DNA of 64,000 bases from Candidatus Symbiobacter mobilis CR (GTDB lineage Bacteria > Pseudomonadota > Gammaproteobacteria > Burkholderiales > Burkholderiaceae_C). The position numbers were made by a program, and so were the translations under genes. Shown in pieces: positions 37,321-46,310 of this stretch (position 1 is the first letter of the stretch; each line of letters begins with the position of its first letter). Where the stretch lies: assembly GCF_000477435.1 (NCBI RefSeq), contig NC_022576.1:930001-994000 (forward strand). The letters run 5' to 3'. The notes under the pieces were generated by a model, which searched no databases, was not told where the DNA came from, and saw only the letters and a list, made by a program, of their open reading frames with translations.

Positions 37321-38184
37321 ATGCTTTTCGCCACCTGGAACGTCAATTCGCTGCGCGTGCGCCTTCCACAAGTGCTGGACTGGCTGCGTGCAAACCCGGT
37401 CGATGTATTGGCGTTGCAAGAAACAAAACTGCCCGACGCGAGCACCAGCACGTTGGCCGACGCGATCGCTGCGGCAGGGTATGCGTCTTCCTTCTTTGGT
37501 CAACCGCATTACAACGGGGTGGCTTTGTTCTCGCGCTTGCCAATGCGGGACGTGGTACACAACATTCCCAGCTTCGACGATGACAACGCCCGTGTGATCT
37601 CGGCCACCATCGGCCCCTGTACCGCCCCCCTCATCAACCTCAATGATTCGGGCTGCGGGGTTCGCGTGGTGTGCGCGTACTTTCCCAATGGGCAAGAGCC
37701 TGCAAGCAGCCAGTTTGCCTACAAGCTCGCGTGGATGAAAGCCCTGCGGCAGTGGCTACAGGACGAGTTGCTTGCCCACCCGGCATTGGTGCTGATGGGA
37801 GACTGCAACGTCACCTTCGATGACGACGATGTCTGGGACCCGCAGTCCGCGCAAATCGGCTGCACCGCGCCAGAACGCGATGCCCTGCATGACTTGGTAT
37901 CGCTGGGGCTGCGCGACGCTTTCCGGCGCTTCGCCCAACCGCCCCACAGCTATTCTTGGTGGGACTACCGAGGCGGCAGTTTCCGCCGCAACCAAGGGAT
38001 GCGCATCGACCACATCTTGGTCAGCGACGCACTGGCCCCGACGGTCCGCCGCTGCTGGATCGACACCGCCCCCCGCCGCAACGAACGCCCCAGCGACCAT
38101 GCCCCTGTAGTGGTGGAGCTGGAGCCTGGCGCCCTGCACTGCATCTCGTCGGCTACAGCCCCAATTCCTGCATCTTGCGGGTGA
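37321..38184 (+). CDS. xth: Exodeoxyribonuclease III family AP endonuclease
   Basis: 287 residues. Endonuclease/exonuclease/phosphatase fold: FATWNVNSLRVRLPQVLDWL (start), VDVLALQETKLPD with the catalytic Glu, VVCAYFPNGQ, LVLMGDCNVTFDDDDVWDP (D-N pair), YSWWDYRGGSFRRNQGMRIDHILVS, and the terminal SDHAPVVVEL with catalytic Asp-His. It repairs abasic sites. The C-terminus extends about 20 residues beyond SDHAPVVVEL and its last 32 bases overlap the 3' end of ntrC, which runs the other way. Start codon is 8 bases after the terminator. Confidence 0.94.
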   Translation: MLFATWNVNSLRVRLPQVLDWLRANPVDVLALQETKLPDASTSTLADAIAAAGYASSFFGQPHYNGVALFSRLPMRDVVHNIPSFDDDNARVISATIGPCTAPLINLNDSGCGVRVVCAYFPNGQEPASSQFAYKLAWMKALRQWLQDELLAHPALVLMGDCNVTFDDDDVWDPQSAQIGCTAPERDALHDLVSLGLRDAFRRFAQPPHSYSWWDYRGGSFRRNQGMRIDHILVSDALAPTVRRCWIDTAPRRNERPSDHAPVVVELEPGALHCISSATAPIPASCG

Positions 38185-39655
38185 TCGTATTGCGGCCGAT
38201 CCCCAGCTTGTGCGCGGCTTCCATTCTGCGGCCCCTCGTCGATTCCAAGGCCACGGAAAGCAGGCAGGTCTCGAATCGTTCGGTCAGGGAACGCCACAAG
38301 TCTGCGCTGCCTTGTTCCAGCAGCCCGGACACATGGGCTGTAAGCGCCTGCTCCCACCCTGCCTGCGCTGGATGCGATGAATGCCCTGCAGAAGCCGGAT
38401 GCGCCGCGCTGTACGGCGGCACAGCATCCCCAAGTGGCACCGGATCGGCCTGGGCATCGTCTCCCACAGGCTCGATCCCTCCTACGCGGGGCACTACGCC
38501 GGTCACGTTGATTTCCGGGGGCAGATCCTTGGGTTCGATCGTCTGCGCCGGGGCCATGACGCTGAGCCAATGGCAGATGTTTTCAAGCTGACGAACGTTG
38601 CCAGGGAAATCGAAACTGCATAGCCACGCCAGCGCAGCCTTGGAAATACGCTTGGGATCCACCCCCAACTGCAACGCGCTTTTTTGGAGGAAATGACGGG
38701 TCAGGCCGGGGATGTCTTCCCGCCGTTCCCGCAGCGCAGGCAGACGCAGGCGGATGACGTTGAGGCGATGGAACAAGTCCTCGCGAAACACGCCTTCCTT
38801 CACCCTTTGTTCGAGGTTCTGGTGCGTTGCGGCAATCACACGCACGTTGGTCGCCATCGCAGCGTGCCCACCCACGCGGTAGAAGTGGCCGTCGGAAAGC
38901 ACGCGCAACAGCCGCGTTTGCAGCTCGATCGGCATGTCGCCGATTTCGTCGAGAAACAACGTTCCCGCATTCGCCTGCTCAAACCGCCCCCTGCGCATCG
39001 TCTGCGCGCCGGTAAAGGCCCCCCGTTCGTGCCCAAATAGTTCGGATTCGAGCAAATCACGGGGAATGGCCGCCATGTTGATCGCGATGAACGGCCCATC
39101 CGAACGCGGGGAATGTTTGTGCAGCGCCTTGGCCACCAGTTCCTTGCCCGTACCGGATTCCCCGGTGATCAGCACGGTGACGTTGCTTTGGCTCAACCGC
39201 CCAATTGCCCGGAACACATCCTGCATCGCCGGAGCCTGGCCCAGCAGTTCCGGCGCGTGGGTCATGCGCTCTTCGACGACTTCTTCGCGATGGCTTTCCT
39301 CGACAGCGCGGCGGATCAGTTCCACGGCTCGCTGCAAGTCAAAGGGCTTGGGCAAATACTCGAAAGCCCCGCCCTGGAACGCAGCGACGGCGCTATCCAG
39401 GTCGGAATACGCCGTCATGATGATGACCGGCAGCCCCGGATGCCGGGCCTTGATCCGGTCGAGCAACTCCAGGCCGGACACCCCAGGCATACGGATATCG
39501 CTGACCAGCACCTGGGGGTCTCCGCCATGTTCCAGCGCTTCGAATACCTCCTGCGCAGTCGCGAAACTGCGGGTGACCAAGCTTTCCCGGGACAGGGCCT
39601 TTTCGAGTACGAAGCGTATCGACTGGTCGTCGTCAACGATCCAAATGGGTTTCAT
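38153..39655 (-). CDS. ntrC: Nitrogen regulation response regulator NtrC
   Basis: 500 residues from ATG at 39655 (MKPIWIVDDDQSIRFVLEKA). Receiver domain with phospho-acceptor in VLVSDIRMPG. Sigma-54 AAA+ domain: ITGESGTGKELVA (Walker A), ESELFGHERGAFTGAQ with the GAFTGA sigma-54 contact loop, TLFLDEIGDMP (Walker B) and FPGNVRQLENICHW. Then a Pro/Ala linker and the Fis-type helix-turn-helix (AAHKLGIGRNTITRKMQEL) at the very end. Activates glnA and other nitrogen genes. It follows ntrB by 48 bases. Its last codons overlap the convergent xth gene. Confidence 0.97.
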   Translation of the reverse strand: MKPIWIVDDDQSIRFVLEKALSRESLVTRSFATAQEVFEALEHGGDPQVLVSDIRMPGVSGLELLDRIKARHPGLPVIIMTAYSDLDSAVAAFQGGAFEYLPKPFDLQRAVELIRRAVEESHREEVVEERMTHAPELLGQAPAMQDVFRAIGRLSQSNVTVLITGESGTGKELVAKALHKHSPRSDGPFIAINMAAIPRDLLESELFGHERGAFTGAQTMRRGRFEQANAGTLFLDEIGDMPIELQTRLLRVLSDGHFYRVGGHAAMATNVRVIAATHQNLEQRVKEGVFREDLFHRLNVIRLRLPALRERREDIPGLTRHFLQKSALQLGVDPKRISKAALAWLCSFDFPGNVRQLENICHWLSVMAPAQTIEPKDLPPEINVTGVVPRVGGIEPVGDDAQADPVPLGDAVPPYSAAHPASAGHSSHPAQAGWEQALTAHVSGLLEQGSADLWRSLTERFETCLLSVALESTRGRRMEAAHKLGIGRNTITRKMQELGL

Positions 39656-39703
39656 GCGGTGTGCTCCTGCATTCGGGCTGCCTCCGCATCCCCCCACGCC
39701 CAC

Positions 39704-40810
39704 TCAAGGCAAGGGTATCAGGATGCGAAAGTCGGTGCATCCCGGAATGCTCTCGAATTCGATAGTGCCGAAGTGCTGCTGGACAAAAGTTTGCGCCAGC
39801 GTCAACCCCAGCCCGGATCCCCCTTCCCGCCCCGAAACGAGGGGGTAGAAGATGCGGTCTCGAATGGCTTCCGGAACTCCAGGCCCGTTATCGATCACAC
39901 GCAATTCCAGTGCCAGGCGATAGCGCTGGCGGCCGATCGTGGTTTGCCGTGCAACGCGGGTTCGAAAAACGATCCGCGCATCGGCGCTGGCCAGACGTTC
40001 TTCCAAAGCCAGGCAGGCGTTGCGTGCAATGTTGAGCACCGCCTGAATGAGATGTTCACGGTCGCCACGGAACTCCGGCAGGGACGTGTCGTAATCGCGC
40101 ACGACGGTCAACCCCCTGGGAAATTCCGCAAGGATCAGCGTGCGAACCCGCTCGCACACCTCATGGATGTTGACATCGCTTACCGTGTGCGGATGCCGGT
40201 GCGGAGCCAGCAGCTTGTCGACCAGGGACTGCAAGCGGTCGGCCTCATGGATGATGACTCGCGTGTATTCCTGCAATTCCGGGGACGCCAGCTCCATATC
40301 GAGCAACTGCGCAGCGCCCCGAATGCCTCCGAGCGGGTTCTTGACCTCGTGCGCGAGGTTGCGGAACATTTCCCGGTTGGCGCGGGTCTGTTCGGTCAAG
40401 CGGTCTTCCCGTTCCTGGCGCGCCTGCATTTCCAACGGCAACATCTCGACGATGACCGTTTCCCGATCAGTTCGGGTCAAGAGCACGTGTACCGGCAAGG
40501 AATCCCGTCCAGGGCGGGAGAGCAAGGCATCGAAGCGCAGTGCAGCAAAACCCCCTGCCGCCTGCAACATCGACCGGAGTTGATCGGGATGCGAAAAGCT
40601 GTCTGGCAAATGCGCACCCAATATCTGTTTGCGGGAAACGCCCAGCGCATCTTCCAGCGCAGCGTTGGCACAACGCACCGTGCCATCTACCGCCACGACG
40701 GCAATCAGCGTGGAAAGCAAGTCGAAGGCGGTACATCCTCCTTCCGCTACTCCGGGCAACGTCGGCCTCGCGGTAGGGTTACGCCCCTGCGACATGGTGG
40801 ATTTCCGCAT
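39704..40810 (-). CDS. ntrB: Nitrogen regulation sensor kinase NtrB
   Basis: 368 residues, no membrane span: a cytosolic kinase. N-terminal PAS-like domain (FDLLSTLIAVVAVDGTVRCA). H-box NLAHEVKNPLGGIRGAAQLL near residue 150, N-box QAVLNIARNACLAL, and G-boxes VIDNGPGVP and GREGGSGLGLTLAQTFV. It controls NtrC phosphorylation, normally under PII (GlnB). Either ATG at 40810 or 40795 could be the start. Upstream, 40818-40874 holds two small hairpins (GCCTGG/CCAGGC and CAGCCT/AGGCTG) separating it from the DUF4124 gene. Confidence 0.96.
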   Translation of the reverse strand: MRKSTMSQGRNPTARPTLPGVAEGGCTAFDLLSTLIAVVAVDGTVRCANAALEDALGVSRKQILGAHLPDSFSHPDQLRSMLQAAGGFAALRFDALLSRPGRDSLPVHVLLTRTDRETVIVEMLPLEMQARQEREDRLTEQTRANREMFRNLAHEVKNPLGGIRGAAQLLDMELASPELQEYTRVIIHEADRLQSLVDKLLAPHRHPHTVSDVNIHEVCERVRTLILAEFPRGLTVVRDYDTSLPEFRGDREHLIQAVLNIARNACLALEERLASADARIVFRTRVARQTTIGRQRYRLALELRVIDNGPGVPEAIRDRIFYPLVSGREGGSGLGLTLAQTFVQQHFGTIEFESIPGCTDFRILIPLP

Positions 40811-40879
40811 GGTGGTTGCCTGGTATTACAGGCCAGGCGCTGTACAACCTCAGCCTAGGCAGTGCCCCAGGCTGCTCGT

Positions 40880-41431
40880 TCACCGCGATGAGGAACGATC
40901 CCCGCCCAGCCGTTCGAGTTCCCGGCGAATGCCGGCAATATCACTGGCGTTTCGCGCCAGGTTGGCTTGGATTTCGGCCACCCGATCCAGGTAGCGTTGG
41001 TGGTTGCGCGACTCGTCGCCACGCTTTTCGGGGGTACCGCCGTTGTATTCGCGCTCCAGCTCTTCCTGCCGGGCCATTGCCTTTTTCAGTTCGGTCTGGA
41101 GGATGCGGCGTGCATCGGAACCCCGCCCTTCATCCGGCTGCTGGGGCTGCGCGGGCCGCGATTCCATGCCTTGCGCCCCGGAACTGGGTCGCTGCGCACC
41201 AGACTGGCCTAAGGCAGGTTCCGCTACCGACGCGATGGGACGGTGAACCCGCGTCCCCTGCACCACAGTGACATTGCCGCTTTCGAGCACCTTGCAGCCC
41301 CGCACCTGCGCATCATCGGGGCGGGTGTTGGTGTATTCGTTGCCGCAGCGGTAGATCATCCCTTGGGCATGGGCAACGGCCAACACCAGCCCCCCCATAC
41401 ACAAGACCCCACCAAGAATTTTTGCGTACAC
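40880..41431 (-). CDS. Secreted DUF4124-domain protein
   Basis: 183 residues using a GTG start at 41431, chosen because GGAGG lies 5 bases upstream and the product then begins with a clean signal peptide (VYAKILGGVLCMGGLVLAVAHAQG). The longer reading from 41491 would hide the signal. After cleavage MIYRCGNEYTNTRPDDAQVRG matches DUF4124 (YRC...YTN.P). A Gln/Pro-rich linker and a charged coiled-coil C-terminus (LQTELKKAMARQEELEREY) follow. It likely acts in the periplasm; function unknown. It lies between glnA and ntrB on the same strand, a place often held by such a gene in Burkholderiales. Confidence 0.85.
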   Translation of the reverse strand: MYAKILGGVLCMGGLVLAVAHAQGMIYRCGNEYTNTRPDDAQVRGCKVLESGNVTVVQGTRVHRPIASVAEPALGQSGAQRPSSGAQGMESRPAQPQQPDEGRGSDARRILQTELKKAMARQEELEREYNGGTPEKRGDESRNHQRYLDRVAEIQANLARNASDIAGIRRELERLGGDRSSSR

Positions 41432-41494
41432 CGATGCCTCCAGCTTGCTTGGCCTGCAACCCCCGTCGCAGTGTCGCGGGAAGTTTCCCATAAA

Positions 41495-41540
41495 AGGACT
41501 TGTGCAAAACTACCCCAGCGTCGTGATACCCACTTGCAAA
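41495..41540. repeat. Degenerate copy of the TAGGACTTACG element's left part
   Basis: AGGACTTGTGCAAAACTACC, then CCAGCGTCGTGATACCCACT, TGC. The same wording occurs at 48003-48050 with few changes (AGGACTTACGACAAACTGCC, CCAGCGTCGTTATACCCACT, TGC). Only the left part is kept here; no inverted right end is visible. Confidence 0.75.
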
Positions 41541-41561
41541 CCCTCATGGACTATCTGGGAT

Positions 41562-41587
41562 AAAAAAAAGGACGGCTTGCGCCGTCC
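41562..41587 (-). terminator. Rho-independent terminator of glnA
   Basis: On the minus strand a perfect stem GGACGGC/GCCGTCC with loop GCAA is followed by TTTTTTTTA. It lies 45 bases past the glnA stop codon. Confidence 0.9.
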
Positions 41588-41631
41588 CCTTTCCCCCGCA
41601 CGGAAACGGGGGAACCCTGTCCTGCCGAGGA

Positions 41632-43047
41632 TCAGAGCGAGTAGTACATGTCGAATTCGATGGGGTGCGTAGCCATGCGCAACCGCGTGACTTCGTTCAT
41701 CTTCAACTCGATGTACGCATCAAGCATCGTGTCAGTGAATACGCCCCCCTTGGTGAGGAAAGCGCGATCCTTGTCGAGGCACTCCAACGCTTGGTCCAGG
41801 CTGTGGCACACCGTCGGAATCAGCGCGTTCTCTTCGGGCGGCAGGTGGTACAGATCCTTCGTTGCAGCTTCCCCAGGGTGGATCTTGTTCTCAACCCCGT
41901 CGATCCCGGCCATCAGCAACGCGGAAAAGCCCAGGTATGGGTTCATCAGGGGGTCGGGGAAGCGTGCTTCGATCCTGCGCGCCTTGGGGTTGGCGACATA
42001 GGGGATGCGAATCGACGCCGAGCGGTTTTTGGCCGAATACGCCAGCTTGACCGGTGCCTCGAACCCGGGAACGAGCCGCTTGTAGCTGTTCGTACCGGGG
42101 TTGGTGATGGCATTGAGCGCACGGGCGTGCTTGATGATCCCGCCGATGTAGTAGAGCGCGAAATCGCTCAACCCAGCGTAGCCGTCGCCAGCAAAGAGGT
42201 TTTTGCCATCTTTCCAGACGGATTGATGCACGTGCATCCCGCTACCGTTATCCCCGACGATGGGCTTGGGCATGAACGTCGCAGTCTTGCCGTAGGCGTT
42301 GGCGACGTTGAGGACGACGTACTTGAGCACCTGCGTCCAGTCTGCACGCTCAACCAGGGTGCTGAACTTCGTGCCGATTTCGTTTTGCCCTGCGCCAGCG
42401 ACTTCATGGTGGAACACCTCGACGGGAATCCCCAGCGCTTCCAGCACCTGCACCATTTCTGCGCGCATATCCTGCGTGCTGTCTACGGGCGGAACAGGGA
42501 AATACCCGCCCTTGACCGAGGGACGGTGCCCCCGGTTCCCGCCTTCGAGCTTGGCGCCGGAGTTCCAGGGCGCTTCGTACTCGTCGATCTTGAAGAAGGT
42601 ACCGGACATGTCGGTGTCCCAACGGACGCTATCGAAGATGAAGAACTCAGGCTCGGGACCAAAGTAGGCAACGTCCCCGATGCCGGATGCCTTGAGGTAC
42701 GCCTCGGCACGGCGGGCAATCGAACGGGGATCGCGGTCGTAGGCCTTGCCATCGCTCGGCTCGATCACGTCGCAGCTCATGAACAGCGTGGTCTCTTCGT
42801 AAAAAGGGTCGATGTTGGCCGTGTTCGGGTCAGGCATGAGTTGCATGTCCGAGGCCTCGATCCCCTTCCACCCCGCAACGGACGACCCGTCAAAAGCGTG
42901 CCCGTGGGTGAACTTGTCTTCGTCGAAATGCGAGATCGGCACGGTGACGTGCTGCTCTTTGCCACGGGTATCGGTAAACCGGAAATCCACGAACTTGACT
43001 TCGTGATCCTTCACCATCTTCATGACGTCTGCGACGGTTTTTGCCAT
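41632..43047 (-). CDS. glnA: Glutamine synthetase type I
   Basis: 471 residues, normal for GSI-beta. Makes glutamine from glutamate, ammonia and ATP; the dodecamer is regulated by adenylylation at a tyrosine ([13 protein letters not shown] region precedes it). Visible are [20 protein letters not shown], the ATP site region [46 protein letters not shown] and [20 protein letters not shown]. The start has AGGAG 7 bases upstream. A sigma-54 promoter (43090-43105) and NtrC sites lie upstream, and ntrBC downstream, the classical nitrogen control unit. Confidence 0.98.
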   Translation of the reverse strand: MAKTVADVMKMVKDHEVKFVDFRFTDTRGKEQHVTVPISHFDEDKFTHGHAFDGSSVAGWKGIEASDMQLMPDPNTANIDPFYEETTLFMSCDVIEPSDGKAYDRDPRSIARRAEAYLKASGIGDVAYFGPEPEFFIFDSVRWDTDMSGTFFKIDEYEAPWNSGAKLEGGNRGHRPSVKGGYFPVPPVDSTQDMRAEMVQVLEALGIPVEVFHHEVAGAGQNEIGTKFSTLVERADWTQVLKYVVLNVANAYGKTATFMPKPIVGDNGSGMHVHQSVWKDGKNLFAGDGYAGLSDFALYYIGGIIKHARALNAITNPGTNSYKRLVPGFEAPVKLAYSAKNRSASIRIPYVANPKARRIEARFPDPLMNPYLGFSALLMAGIDGVENKIHPGEAATKDLYHLPPEENALIPTVCHSLDQALECLDKDRAFLTKGGVFTDTMLDAYIELKMNEVTRLRMATHPIEFDMYYSL

Positions 43048-43089
43048 CTATGCGCTCCTAGTGCTGTGGTTGAAAAAACCCTGACATGA

Positions 43090-43105
43090 AGCAGTTTCCA
43101 TGCCA
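43090..43105 (-). promoter_or_regulatory. Sigma-54 promoter of glnA
   Basis: The minus strand reads TGGCATGGAAACTGCT. GG and GC are exactly 10 bases apart, and it matches the TGGCACG-N4-TTGCT consensus at all but two positions. The -12 element is about 43 bases before the glnA start, giving a leader of about 30 bases that contains AGGAG. Confidence 0.85.
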
Positions 43106-43258
43106 GAGATCCCTGCTGCAGGCGCTGCGCCACAGCCCATGGCGACCTGCTGCAAGAACCCTTTCGGGTACGAAAGCGACTGTTTTGCACCATGCAGGCA
43201 GAGTGCGCAACGATGGCGCAGCGTGCATGGTCAAGAACCAGGATTCCGGCAAACTCGA

Positions 43259-43326
43259 TGCACCGCATACAGGCATAAGCATGGGCAATGCACCAGAATG
43301 CATCATTCATGCACCATATTGGTGCA
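43259..43326 (-). promoter_or_regulatory. NtrC enhancer upstream of glnA
   Basis: TGCACCATATTGGTGCA (43310-43326) is a perfect palindrome with 7-base arms and 3-base centre, matching the NtrC site TGCACCA-N3-TGGTGCA. Half-sites TGCACCAG (43289) and TGCACCG (43259) lie next to it, and another TGCACCA at 43186. The palindrome is about 220 bases upstream of the sigma-54 promoter, a normal enhancer distance, and lies within the 3' end of the neighbouring gene. Confidence 0.88.
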
Positions 43327-44199
43327 TACCGTGGCATCGTATGCCATCGACTGGGGGGCAGTGCATGGAAGATGCACGATGCATTCGTCGGGAATGCCCG
43401 CTTGCTGCAAGTACGACAACATCGCAACAAAAGCCGTGGTGACCGCCTCAGGCGCGCCTTTGACACCCAATTCGATGTGGTGCCCCCACTGCGGATGGTC
43501 GACGCTGGGTAGGCTGAATACTTTGACACCTGGAAACTCGCGCTCGATGCGATCCATCCACCCCGCCAAAGCCGCTTCCATGCCCCCACGCACGATGACC
43601 GAGCGCTCCATCCAATTTCCGACAGCGAAGTGACTGCGGTAGTACTGCTCCAACACCCATTCGGCCATCGGCCAAGCCATGACGGGGAAACCGGGAAGGA
43701 AATGCACATCCCCTACGCTGAACCCAGGAATCCTGTTGTACGGATTGGGAATGGGATGCGCCCCTTGAGGCCATGCCGCCATCTCCAGCCGTCGCCGGTT
43801 TTCCTCGGCATTGAGGTCGGCAGGCCACTTGCCAGCCTGCGCCATTTCCGCAATGCGCCCGGCAATCAGGGCACAGGCTTCAGGATGCGGAGCCAGGGGC
43901 ACACCGAGTGCCCGCGCCGCACACGTCCGCGTATGGTCATCCGGGGTGGCGCCGATGCCGCCGGTGCAAAAAACGATATCCCCGGTTCCCATCACCCTTT
44001 CCAACGCCTGGGTGATGCGCAGAGGGTCATCGCCGAGCACCAGGGAATAGGACAGCCGTAGCCCCCGTGCGCGCAGCAGTTCGACAAAGTGACCAAAGTG
44101 CCGATCCTGCCGCTTTCCGCAGAGGATTTCGTCACCGATGACGATCAGCCCGACATCGGCGCCGGGCAACGCACGGGGCAGGATAGGCGACATGCTCAC
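43303..44199 (-). CDS. MoaB/CinA N-terminal-domain (molybdopterin-binding) protein
   Basis: 298 residues. VGLIVIGDEILCGKRQDRHF starts the molybdopterin-binding (MoCF) fold, followed by DIVFCTGGIGATPDDHTRT, the characteristic GG.G.T.DD motif, and HFLPGFPVMAWPM. It lacks the CinA C-terminal deamidase domain. The start is a GTG at 44199 overlapping the EI24 stop (GTGA), or the ATG at 44193. Substrate unknown. Its 3' end carries the NtrC palindrome of glnA. Confidence 0.88.
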   Translation of the reverse strand: MSMSPILPRALPGADVGLIVIGDEILCGKRQDRHFGHFVELLRARGLRLSYSLVLGDDPLRITQALERVMGTGDIVFCTGGIGATPDDHTRTCAARALGVPLAPHPEACALIAGRIAEMAQAGKWPADLNAEENRRRLEMAAWPQGAHPIPNPYNRIPGFSVGDVHFLPGFPVMAWPMAEWVLEQYYRSHFAVGNWMERSVIVRGGMEAALAGWMDRIEREFPGVKVFSLPSVDHPQWGHHIELGVKGAPEAVTTAFVAMLSYLQQAGIPDECIVHLPCTAPQSMAYDATVCTNMVHE

Positions 44200-45035
44200 G
44201 CTGCCCCCTGCGCTGCCCGCACAGCCATGGCAGGCTCACCGCTGCGTTCTTGCCGCAGCGCTTCCAGCGCGGAAAGGCCGAAATGGGCAAACCACAACGA
44301 AGACAAAGCGAAGACGAAGGTGTAGAGCCAAATCGCCACCGGAACGACCACGATGATCGTCGCCAGCAATGCGCCGGAAGCCCACAGTACCCCAGGAACT
44401 GCGCCCAAATAGCCAACGATCAGGCCGATCGATAGCAGTTCGAGCCGGTGTCTGCGAAACAGTTCCGTGCGCTCTTCCCGGCTGGCGTGGATACCCAGCG
44501 CATCAAAAGCCATCACGCGGTACGTGAGCCAGCCCCAGATCAGCGGAGGCACGAGCAACACCAGCGGAGGCACCAGCCACAAGGGAACAGACAACAACAA
44601 CGCTAACAAAGCCAGCGCCGTGGAACCGATCGACCAACACACGCTCTGCAGCAACGAACCACCCTTTTTGCGCTCCAAGTGGGGGAATCGCCGTGCAGCG
44701 ACGAAATCGGTCAGCGAGGAGGTCATCAACAGCGCTACCAGCAACAACGCAAGAACGAGCACAACAATCGACGCAGCAAACATCACCAGCAAGGGCGCAA
44801 CGACAGACACCAAGCTCACCAGCCCATGCTGCTGCAACCACTCCGATACGGATTGCACCCACGCAGATGCCGTAAGCGCCTCGCTCGCGAGGTCAAGCGC
44901 AAAGTCCCAGTACAGCGTAAAAAAACCGACGGCCAGCAACAGCATTAGCGCCAAAGGAACCAGCGAGAGGAACAACACTCTCGGTTGCATGCTGCACAAC
45001 AGTGCGCGCCAGAAGGAATCGAACAGCCTAGACAT
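44196..45035 (-). CDS. EI24-domain integral membrane protein
   Basis: 279 residues from ATG at 45035 (MSRLFDSFWRALLCSMQPRV); the upstream extension to 45107 is not family-like. Several hydrophobic spans: LFLSLVPLALMLLLAVGFFT, VVAPLLVMFAASIVVLVLAL, TALALLALLLSVPLWLVPPL, WASGALLATIIVVVPVAIWL. The R.F..L...GSL..S layout and four-to-six spans match the EI24/CysZ-like family. Function in bacteria is unclear, possibly transport. It is coupled to the MoCF-domain gene. Confidence 0.82.
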   Translation of the reverse strand: MSRLFDSFWRALLCSMQPRVLFLSLVPLALMLLLAVGFFTLYWDFALDLASEALTASAWVQSVSEWLQQHGLVSLVSVVAPLLVMFAASIVVLVLALLLVALLMTSSLTDFVAARRFPHLERKKGGSLLQSVCWSIGSTALALLALLLSVPLWLVPPLVLLVPPLIWGWLTYRVMAFDALGIHASREERTELFRRHRLELLSIGLIVGYLGAVPGVLWASGALLATIIVVVPVAIWLYTFVFALSSLWFAHFGLSALEALRQERSGEPAMAVRAAQGAA

Positions 45036-45113
45036 TCGCCCCCCTGCACCGCTACCGGCACCCTGCTGCGCCGCCCCGAGGCCAGCACGTTGCCGGGTTT
45101 GCACCAATGCGCT

Positions 45114-46301
45114 TCAGCCTGCACACACCAATCGGGCTGCTTCCCGCGCTACGACGACTTCCTCGTCGGTGGGAACCACCCACACTTCGACTCGGCTGGA
45201 CGGGGTATGCAGCGCAGTCACTGCGCCGCGCGGTACGGACTGGTTGCGCTCCTCGTCGATCTCGATCCCCATCCACGCCAGACCACGCACCACTTCCCTG
45301 CGCAGGGCCACGTCGTGTTCGCCGATGCCCCCGCTGAAAGTGAGGACGTCGATCCCCTGGATACAGGCCACCATGGCACCGGCTTCCCGCAGCACGCGGT
45401 AGCGGAACATCTCGACGGCCAAGCGGGCCTTGTCGCCCTGGTCGGAACGCAAAAACCGCATGTCCGCCGACGACCCGGACACGCCGAGCAGCCCGCTTTC
45501 CTTGTACAGCAGGCGCTGCATCCGGTCGTGATCCCAGCCCTGCTCCATCAGATAGAGCATCACGCCCGCATCAAGCGAACCGGTGCGGGTTCCCATCATC
45601 AGACCATCCAGGGCCGAAAAACCCATCGTCGTCGCCCGGCTTTCGCCGCCCACTGCGCCACACAAACTCGCGCCATTGCCCAGATGCGCCATCAACACCT
45701 TGCCCTTGGCACGCCCGCTGTACTGTGGCAAGGCGCCCATCACATACTGGTAGGACAGGCCATGAAAGCCATACCGGCGCAGCCCCTGTACATACAAGGA
45801 TTCCGGCAGGGGGAAGCGGTAGTCGACCTCGGGCAAGGTGGCGTGGAAGGCCGTGTCAAAACACGCCACCTGCGGAACGCCCTCGAAAATGTCGGCAAAG
45901 GCGCGAATCCCTTCCAGGTTATGGGGCTGATGCAAAGGGGCCAGCGAAATCAGCACATGAAGGTCGGCCAATACTTTGGCATCGACAACCACGCTCTGCC
46001 GGTACTGCGCCCCGCCATGCACGACCCGATGCGCCACGGCGACAGGCGTCGTGTCACCGTCCAGTTCCCCCAACAAATCGCGCAACCCCTGCAATGCCTG
46101 GGCAAACACTGGCCCCGGGCCAAATTGCAGATCGCGAGAGGACACCTCCCCACGCCAACGCCACTCCAATTTCGGCGTGCCACCAGGTTCCAGTCCCTCG
46201 ATGCGACCGCTCAAGGTCTGCGGCAGCACCTGCGAATCCACCAGGGGGAAGAGGGAAAACTTCAGCGAAGAAGACCCCGCATTGACGGCCAGAATGCCCA
46301 T
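45114..46301 (-). CDS. ackA: Acetate kinase
   Basis: 395 residues. Converts acetyl phosphate and ADP to acetate and ATP, or the reverse. ILAVNAGSSSLKFSLFPL (first phosphate motif) at the start, HRVVHGGAQY, ACFDTAFHATLPEVDY, YGFHGLSYQYV with catalytic His, MAHLGNGASLCG, GLMMGTRTGSLDAGVM, and FSGGIGEHDVALRREV near the end. All family blocks are present. It lies 9 bases downstream of the phosphotransacetylase fusion gene. Confidence 0.97.
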   Translation of the reverse strand: MGILAVNAGSSSLKFSLFPLVDSQVLPQTLSGRIEGLEPGGTPKLEWRWRGEVSSRDLQFGPGPVFAQALQGLRDLLGELDGDTTPVAVAHRVVHGGAQYRQSVVVDAKVLADLHVLISLAPLHQPHNLEGIRAFADIFEGVPQVACFDTAFHATLPEVDYRFPLPESLYVQGLRRYGFHGLSYQYVMGALPQYSGRAKGKVLMAHLGNGASLCGAVGGESRATTMGFSALDGLMMGTRTGSLDAGVMLYLMEQGWDHDRMQRLLYKESGLLGVSGSSADMRFLRSDQGDKARLAVEMFRYRVLREAGAMVACIQGIDVLTFSGGIGEHDVALRREVVRGLAWMGIEIDEERNQSVPRGAVTALHTPSSRVEVWVVPTDEEVVVAREAARLVCAG

Positions 46302-46310
46302 CGTGTCCCC

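Noticed and set aside
43259..43326. CRISPR-like array from repeated TGCACC words
   Set aside because: Unit spacing is irregular and too short; they are NtrC half-sites around a palindrome.
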